The position numbers and the translations under genes were made by a program. Under the pieces are notes generated by a model, which was given only the letters and a program-made list of their open reading frames with translations, did no database searches and was not told where the DNA came from. Shown here piece after piece: positions 60,064-64,000 of a stretch of DNA of 64,000 nucleotides (positions are counted from its first letter, which is position 1; the number at the start of each line of letters is the position of its first letter). The stretch comes from Nocardia anaemiae NBRC 100462 (GTDB taxonomy: Bacteria; Actinomycetota; Actinomycetes; Mycobacteriales; Mycobacteriaceae). The DNA lies in the NCBI RefSeq assembly GCF_001612725.1, contig NZ_BDAZ01000003.1, positions 1 to 64,000 on the forward strand, in the 5' to 3' direction.

Positions 60064-63000
60064 TCAGTTCCCGTAGCCGCCACCGCCGGGCGTCTCGATG
60101 ACCAGCACGTCTCCGGGTTCGAGGTGCGCCGAGTCCGCTCCCCGCAGGTCATGCACCGTGCCATCGGCACGCTCGATCCGGTTTCGGCCGAGGCCGCCGG
60201 GCGCGCCTCCCGCCATGCCGTACGGCGGCACCCGACGGTGACTCGACAGCGTCGAGACCGTCACCGCTTCGGTGAACCGCAGCCGACGCACCGCACCGTC
60301 ACCGCCGCGCCATCGCCCGGAGCCCCCACTACCGGTGCGCACCGAGAACTCCTCGAGCAGCACCGGCAGCCGCCATTCCAGCACCTCCGGATCGGTGAGC
60401 CGGGAATTGGTCATATGGGTCTGCACCACCGGCGCGCCGTCGAAGCCGTCGCCCGCGCCGGATCCGGATCCGATCGTCTCGTAGTACTGGCTGCGATCAT
60501 TGCCGAAGGTGATGTTGTTCATCGTGCCCGAACCCTCGGCCTGCACCCCGAGCGCCGCGTACAGCGCGCCGGTAATCGCCTGCGAGGTCTCGACATTGCC
60601 CGCGACGACCGCGGCGGGTGGTTCCGGCGCAAGCATCGAACCGGGCGGCACGATGATCCGCAGCGGGCGCAGGCAGCCGTCGTTGAGCGGAATATCGTCG
60701 GCGACCAGCGTGCGGAAGACATAGAGAACCGCCGCGTTCGCAACGGCATACGGCGCGTTGAAATTACCGTCGAGCTGCGCCGACGTTCCGCTGAAATCGA
60801 TGGTGGCACTGCGGTTTTCCCGATCGACGGTGACCCGAACGCGAATGGTCGCCCCGAGATCGGTCGCATAGGCGTATTCGCCGTCGTCGAGCGCATCGAT
60901 GACGCGCCGCACCGACTCCTCCGCATTGTCCTGCACATGCCGCATATACGCCTCGACGACATCGAGTCCGAAGTGCTCGATCATCTTGCGGACTTCTTCG
61001 ACGCCCTTGGCATTGGCGGCGATCTGGGCACGCAGATCGGCGAGGTTGGTGGCCGGATTGCGGGACGGGTACGGCGCTTCGGTGAGCAACCGCAGCGTCT
61101 CCTCCTCCCGGAACCGGCCGTCCTCGACGAGCAGCCAGTTGTCGAAGATGACGCCCTCCTCCTCGATGCGGCGGCTCTCGGCAGGCATCGAACCGGGTGC
61201 GATACCGCCGATTTCGGCGTGATGACCGCGAGAGGCGACATAGAAGAGAATCTCGGTGCCTTCGGTATCGAATACCGGCGTGATCACCGTGACATCCGGC
61301 AGATGGGTGCCGCCGTGGTAGGGGTCGTTGACCGCATAGGTGTCGCCGGGACGTATCGCCCCGTCCTGCCTGCGCCGGATGACCTCCTTGACGCTGGTAC
61401 CCATCGATCCGAGATGCACAGGAATATGCGGTGCGTTGGCGACGAGATTGCCGTCGGGATCGAAGAGCGCGCACGAGAAGTCCAGGCGCTCTTTGATATT
61501 GACCGACTGCGCGGTCGACTCCAGGCGCGCGCCCATCTGCTCGGCAATGGACATGAACAGATTGTTGAAAACCTCGAGCAGCACCGGATCCGCTTCGGTA
61601 TCCGCCTCTGGTCCGGCCACCACCGCGACCCGTTCCATGATCAGATGTCCGAGGTTGTTCACCACGGCCTGCCAGCCGTCGTCGACGACCGTGGTGGAGT
61701 TGGCCTCGGTAATGATCGCGGGTCCGCGCACCGCCCGCCCCGGCACCAGTTCCGCCCGCCGGTACAGGAATACCTCGCGTCGAGCGCCACCGGTGTGCAG
61801 TTGCACCGGCTCCGGCTCGCTGGTGGCCGCGCGCGGCCCGGCCAGGTCGGCGAGATCGGGTGCTTCGGTGAGTCCGGTCGCCTCGACCGAAAGCGCCTCG
61901 ATCACGATCGGGCGGTCCAGTACGAAGGAGTAGGTGCCGCGATGGCGTTCGACGAAATCCGTTGTCATTTTCGCCGGTTCGGTGAGTTCGACGGTGAGCG
62001 TGGTGTCGGTGCCGTCGTAGCGCAGCTGGGCGCGGCGCACGATGCGCACCCGGTGCGCGGGTACGTCCTCACCGACCAGTTCGGCGCGAGCGGTGGCCTC
62101 CAGATCATCGGCGATCTCGACGACACGGTCCATCGACTCATCGCGCAGCGGCAACTCCACCGAACGCTCGCGCATGGCGGTGGTATCGGCGAGACCGATG
62201 CCGAGGGCCGAGAGCACACCGGCCATGGGCGGCACCACAACGGTGCGAATGCCGAGGGAATCGGCGACTTTACAGGCGAGTTGGCCGCCCGCCCCGCCGA
62301 AGGTGGTCAGCGCGTACCGGGTCACATCGTGGCCCTTCTGCACCGAGATCCGCTTGATGGCGGCGGCGATATTGGCGACCGCGATGTCGAGATAGCCCTC
62401 GGCCACCTGCTCCGGGGTGCGATCGTCACCGGTGCTCTTCGCGATTTCGGCGGCCAGTTCCGCGAACCGGTTGCGCACCAGCGCATCGTCGAGCGGCTGA
62501 TTGCCGTCCGGACCGAAAACCCTTGGAAAGTGCGCGGATTGGATGCGCCCGAGCATCACATTGGCATCGGTGACGGTCAGCGGCCCGCCGCCGCGATAAC
62601 AGGCGGGTCCGGGTGCCGCGCCCGCGGAATCGGGCCCGACGCGGTAGCGGCTGCCGTCGAAATGCAGGATCGAGCCGCCACCGGCCGCGACGGTATGGAT
62701 ATCGAGCATCGGCGCGCGCAACCGGACACCGGCGATCTGCGTGATGAACACCCGCTCGTACTCGCCCGCGAAATGCGATACGTCCGTAGAGGTTCCACCC
62801 ATATCGAAACCGATGACCCGGTCGAATCCGGCGAGTTCGGACATCCGCACCATACCGACGATGCCGCCGGCCGGACCGGACAGGATGGCGTCCTTGCCGC
62901 GGAACTGCCCGGCCTCGGTGAGTCCGCCATTGGACTGCATGAACATCAGCCGCACATCGGTGAGCTGGTCGGCGACCTGCTGGACATAGCGGCGCAGCAC

Positions 63001-63648
63001 CGGTGAGAGATAGGCGTCCACCACCGTGGTATCCCCGCGCGGCACCAGCTTCATCAGCGGGCTCACCTCGCTCGACAGCGAGACCTGCGGAAATCCGATA
63101 TCTCGGACGACCCGCCCGATCGCCTGTTCATGCTCGGGATACAGGTGCGAATGCATGCAGACCACGGCGACGGCACGAATACCGCTGTCGTACAACGGCT
63201 TCAGTTCGGCGGCGAGCGCATCCAGATTCGGTGCCGTCAGCACCGTGCCGTCGGCCGTGACGCGCTCGTCCACCTCGATCACGTGCTCGTACAGCAACTC
63301 GGGCAATACGATCTCGCGCGCGAAGATCTGCGGCCGGTTCTGATAGGCGATGCGCAGTGCGTCGCGGAAGCCACGCGTGATGACCAGCACGGTGCGTTCA
63401 CCCTTGCGCTCGAGCAGCGCGTTGGTCGCGACCGTCGTGCCCATCCGGACGGCGTCGATATCGGCGGCGTCCCCCGCGTCGGCGAGGATTTCGCGAATGC
63501 CCGCCACGGCGGAGTCGGCATAGCGCGCCGGATTCTCCGAGAGCAGCTTGTGCGTGACGAGCGTGCCGTCGGGTCGACGGGCCACCACATCGGTGAATGT
63601 GCCGCCCCGATCGATCCAGAACTGCCAGCCCGGTGTCCCGCTCGTCAC
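60064..63648 (-). CDS. 5-oxoprolinase / hydantoinase-type protein, HyuA-HyuB fusion
   Basis: A 1194-residue ATP-dependent hydrolase that opens cyclic amides such as 5-oxoproline. The HyuA half (about 1-680) has the ATP-binding [16 protein letters not shown] and [18 protein letters not shown] and GLSGPAGG-like [11 protein letters not shown]. The HyuB half (about 700-1194) has [30 protein letters not shown] and the C-terminal GGGGYGN. The one-chain arrangement is as in OPLAH-type 5-oxoprolinase (about 1200-1290). Start GTG 63648 yields [18 protein letters not shown]; the open frame to 63936 is unrelated. No partner genes are adjacent. Confidence 0.92.
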   Translation of the reverse strand: MTSGTPGWQFWIDRGGTFTDVVARRPDGTLVTHKLLSENPARYADSAVAGIREILADAGDAADIDAVRMGTTVATNALLERKGERTVLVITRGFRDALRIAYQNRPQIFAREIVLPELLYEHVIEVDERVTADGTVLTAPNLDALAAELKPLYDSGIRAVAVVCMHSHLYPEHEQAIGRVVRDIGFPQVSLSSEVSPLMKLVPRGDTTVVDAYLSPVLRRYVQQVADQLTDVRLMFMQSNGGLTEAGQFRGKDAILSGPAGGIVGMVRMSELAGFDRVIGFDMGGTSTDVSHFAGEYERVFITQIAGVRLRAPMLDIHTVAAGGGSILHFDGSRYRVGPDSAGAAPGPACYRGGGPLTVTDANVMLGRIQSAHFPRVFGPDGNQPLDDALVRNRFAELAAEIAKSTGDDRTPEQVAEGYLDIAVANIAAAIKRISVQKGHDVTRYALTTFGGAGGQLACKVADSLGIRTVVVPPMAGVLSALGIGLADTTAMRERSVELPLRDESMDRVVEIADDLEATARAELVGEDVPAHRVRIVRRAQLRYDGTDTTLTVELTEPAKMTTDFVERHRGTYSFVLDRPIVIEALSVEATGLTEAPDLADLAGPRAATSEPEPVQLHTGGARREVFLYRRAELVPGRAVRGPAIITEANSTTVVDDGWQAVVNNLGHLIMERVAVVAGPEADTEADPVLLEVFNNLFMSIAEQMGARLESTAQSVNIKERLDFSCALFDPDGNLVANAPHIPVHLGSMGTSVKEVIRRRQDGAIRPGDTYAVNDPYHGGTHLPDVTVITPVFDTEGTEILFYVASRGHHAEIGGIAPGSMPAESRRIEEEGVIFDNWLLVEDGRFREEETLRLLTEAPYPSRNPATNLADLRAQIAANAKGVEEVRKMIEHFGLDVVEAYMRHVQDNAEESVRRVIDALDDGEYAYATDLGATIRVRVTVDRENRSATIDFSGTSAQLDGNFNAPYAVANAAVLYVFRTLVADDIPLNDGCLRPLRIIVPPGSMLAPEPPAAVVAGNVETSQAITGALYAALGVQAEGSGTMNNITFGNDRSQYYETIGSGSGAGDGFDGAPVVQTHMTNSRLTDPEVLEWRLPVLLEEFSVRTGSGGSGRWRGGDGAVRRLRFTEAVTVSTLSSHRRVPPYGMAGGAPGGLGRNRIERADGTVHDLRGADSAHLEPGDVLVIETPGGGGYGN

Positions 63649-63733
63649 CGGTGCCGCCCGTGCGAAGTGCGTATGCGCTGGTCGATCACATGCGCACCAT
63701 ACCGAATCGCCTTCGGCGCGGATCCGAGCGCGA

Positions 63734-64000
63734 TCAGTGCGGCGGATCGAGTTTCGCGTGCATGAGATAGACGTTGTAGGTATCCCACGCCGAAATGGTG
63801 AAGTACAGATCCTCGCTCGTCGACCACGGATGGATGAAGCCGCCGTAGGCCTTCGGATAGTCGTCGGTGGAGACCAGCTGGACACCATCGGTCCAGGCGC
63901 CCTGCGGACTCGCCGCGGTGCGCATGACGATCGCACCGCGCGCCGAATCCAGATAGACCATCTGCCACTGTTCGGTGCCTTTGTCGAAGCGCACCGACAG
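63734..64000 (-). CDS. DUF4185-domain protein, C-terminal part
   Basis: The gene enters from the right edge, leaving the last 88 residues. The visible part contains [55 protein letters not shown]; the [11 protein letters not shown] ending is the mark of the DUF4185 family, a beta-propeller glycosidase-like fold. Most members are secreted; the N-terminus is outside the window. It lies 85 bases upstream of the 5-oxoprolinase gene in the same direction. Confidence 0.8.
   Translation of the reverse strand: MSVRFDKGTEQWQMVYLDSARGAIVMRTAASPQGAWTDGVQLVSTDDYPKAYGGFIHPWSTSEDLYFTISAWDTYNVYLMHAKLDPPH

Noticed and set aside
60124..63006. 960-residue open frame antisense to the 5-oxoprolinase gene
   Set aside because: Arg/His/Gly-rich shadow frame of a clearly coding gene.

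Overview
This 64 kb window holds the chromosomal replication origin region of a high-GC mycolic-acid actinobacterium. The gene order rpmH / dnaA-dnaN-recF-dciA-gyrB-gyrA-DUF3566-tRNA-Ile-DLW39-tRNA-Ala on one side and rnpA-yidD-yidC-jag-rsmG-parA-parB on the other is the Mycobacteriales origin layout. The protein details (CwlM, MurJ with a pseudokinase tail, PknA/PknB, CrgA, DUF6049) and the large accessory insertions fit Nocardia or a close relative best. The genus is inferred from gene content and no database was searched.

Layout, left to right. 0-7 kb: end of pstP, then rodA, pbpA, pknA and pknB, a cell-shape and Ser/Thr-kinase operon with overlapping start and stop codons. 7-12 kb: a leftward pabA plus split RibD-like reductase/deaminase operon, crgA, a PH-domain membrane protein, a rhomboid protease and ppiA. 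11.6-19.6 kb: an accessory block absent at this place in M. tuberculosis as I recall it, with a DrrAB-type ABC exporter, a short acyl-CoA-dehydrogenase-like protein, a DUF1275 membrane protein, an unknown protein, a cytochrome P450, a small secreted protein and a repeat-rich spacer. 19.7-32.4 kb: tRNA-Ala, DLW-39, tRNA-Ile, DUF3566 protein, gyrA, gyrB, dciA, recF, dnaN, oriC and dnaA, all leftward. 32.4-39.2 kb: the rightward rpmH-rnpA-yidD-yidC-jag-rsmG genes, a parS cluster, and parA/parB. 39.4-54.7 kb: an acetyltransferase-like protein, cwlM, trxA, trxB, the sigM/anti-sigma pair, murJ, a DUF6049 protein, a Nudix hydrolase and pcnA. 54.7-64 kb: a second accessory block with a lipid-binding-like protein, a molybdate regulator and ModABC transporter, an epimerase-like SDR, a fused 5-oxoprolinase and the end of a DUF4185 protein.

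How the genes work together. PstP, PknA and PknB form the signalling core of cell-wall growth. Two proteins known in mycobacteria as PknB substrates, CwlM (controls MurA) and the MurJ pseudokinase (lipid II export), are encoded about 35-45 kb away across the origin. DnaA, DnaN, DciA and gyrase serve replication initiation and elongation, and ParAB/parS segregate the new origins.

The most interesting signals are non-coding. In the dnaA-dnaN gap, eight CTCGAG palindromes lie within 340 bp and are mostly spaced by exact multiples of 11 bp. Several abut DnaA-box-like 9-mers. The same box+CTCGAG composite recurs 20 kb away at 9.5 kb beside the two best-consensus DnaA boxes that form a pair. The same gap holds a candidate DnaA-trio unwinding element (TAG repeats next to two abutting boxes). 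DnaA itself has a Tyr-rich repeat expansion in domain II. The parS cluster includes variants whose central CpG is lost.
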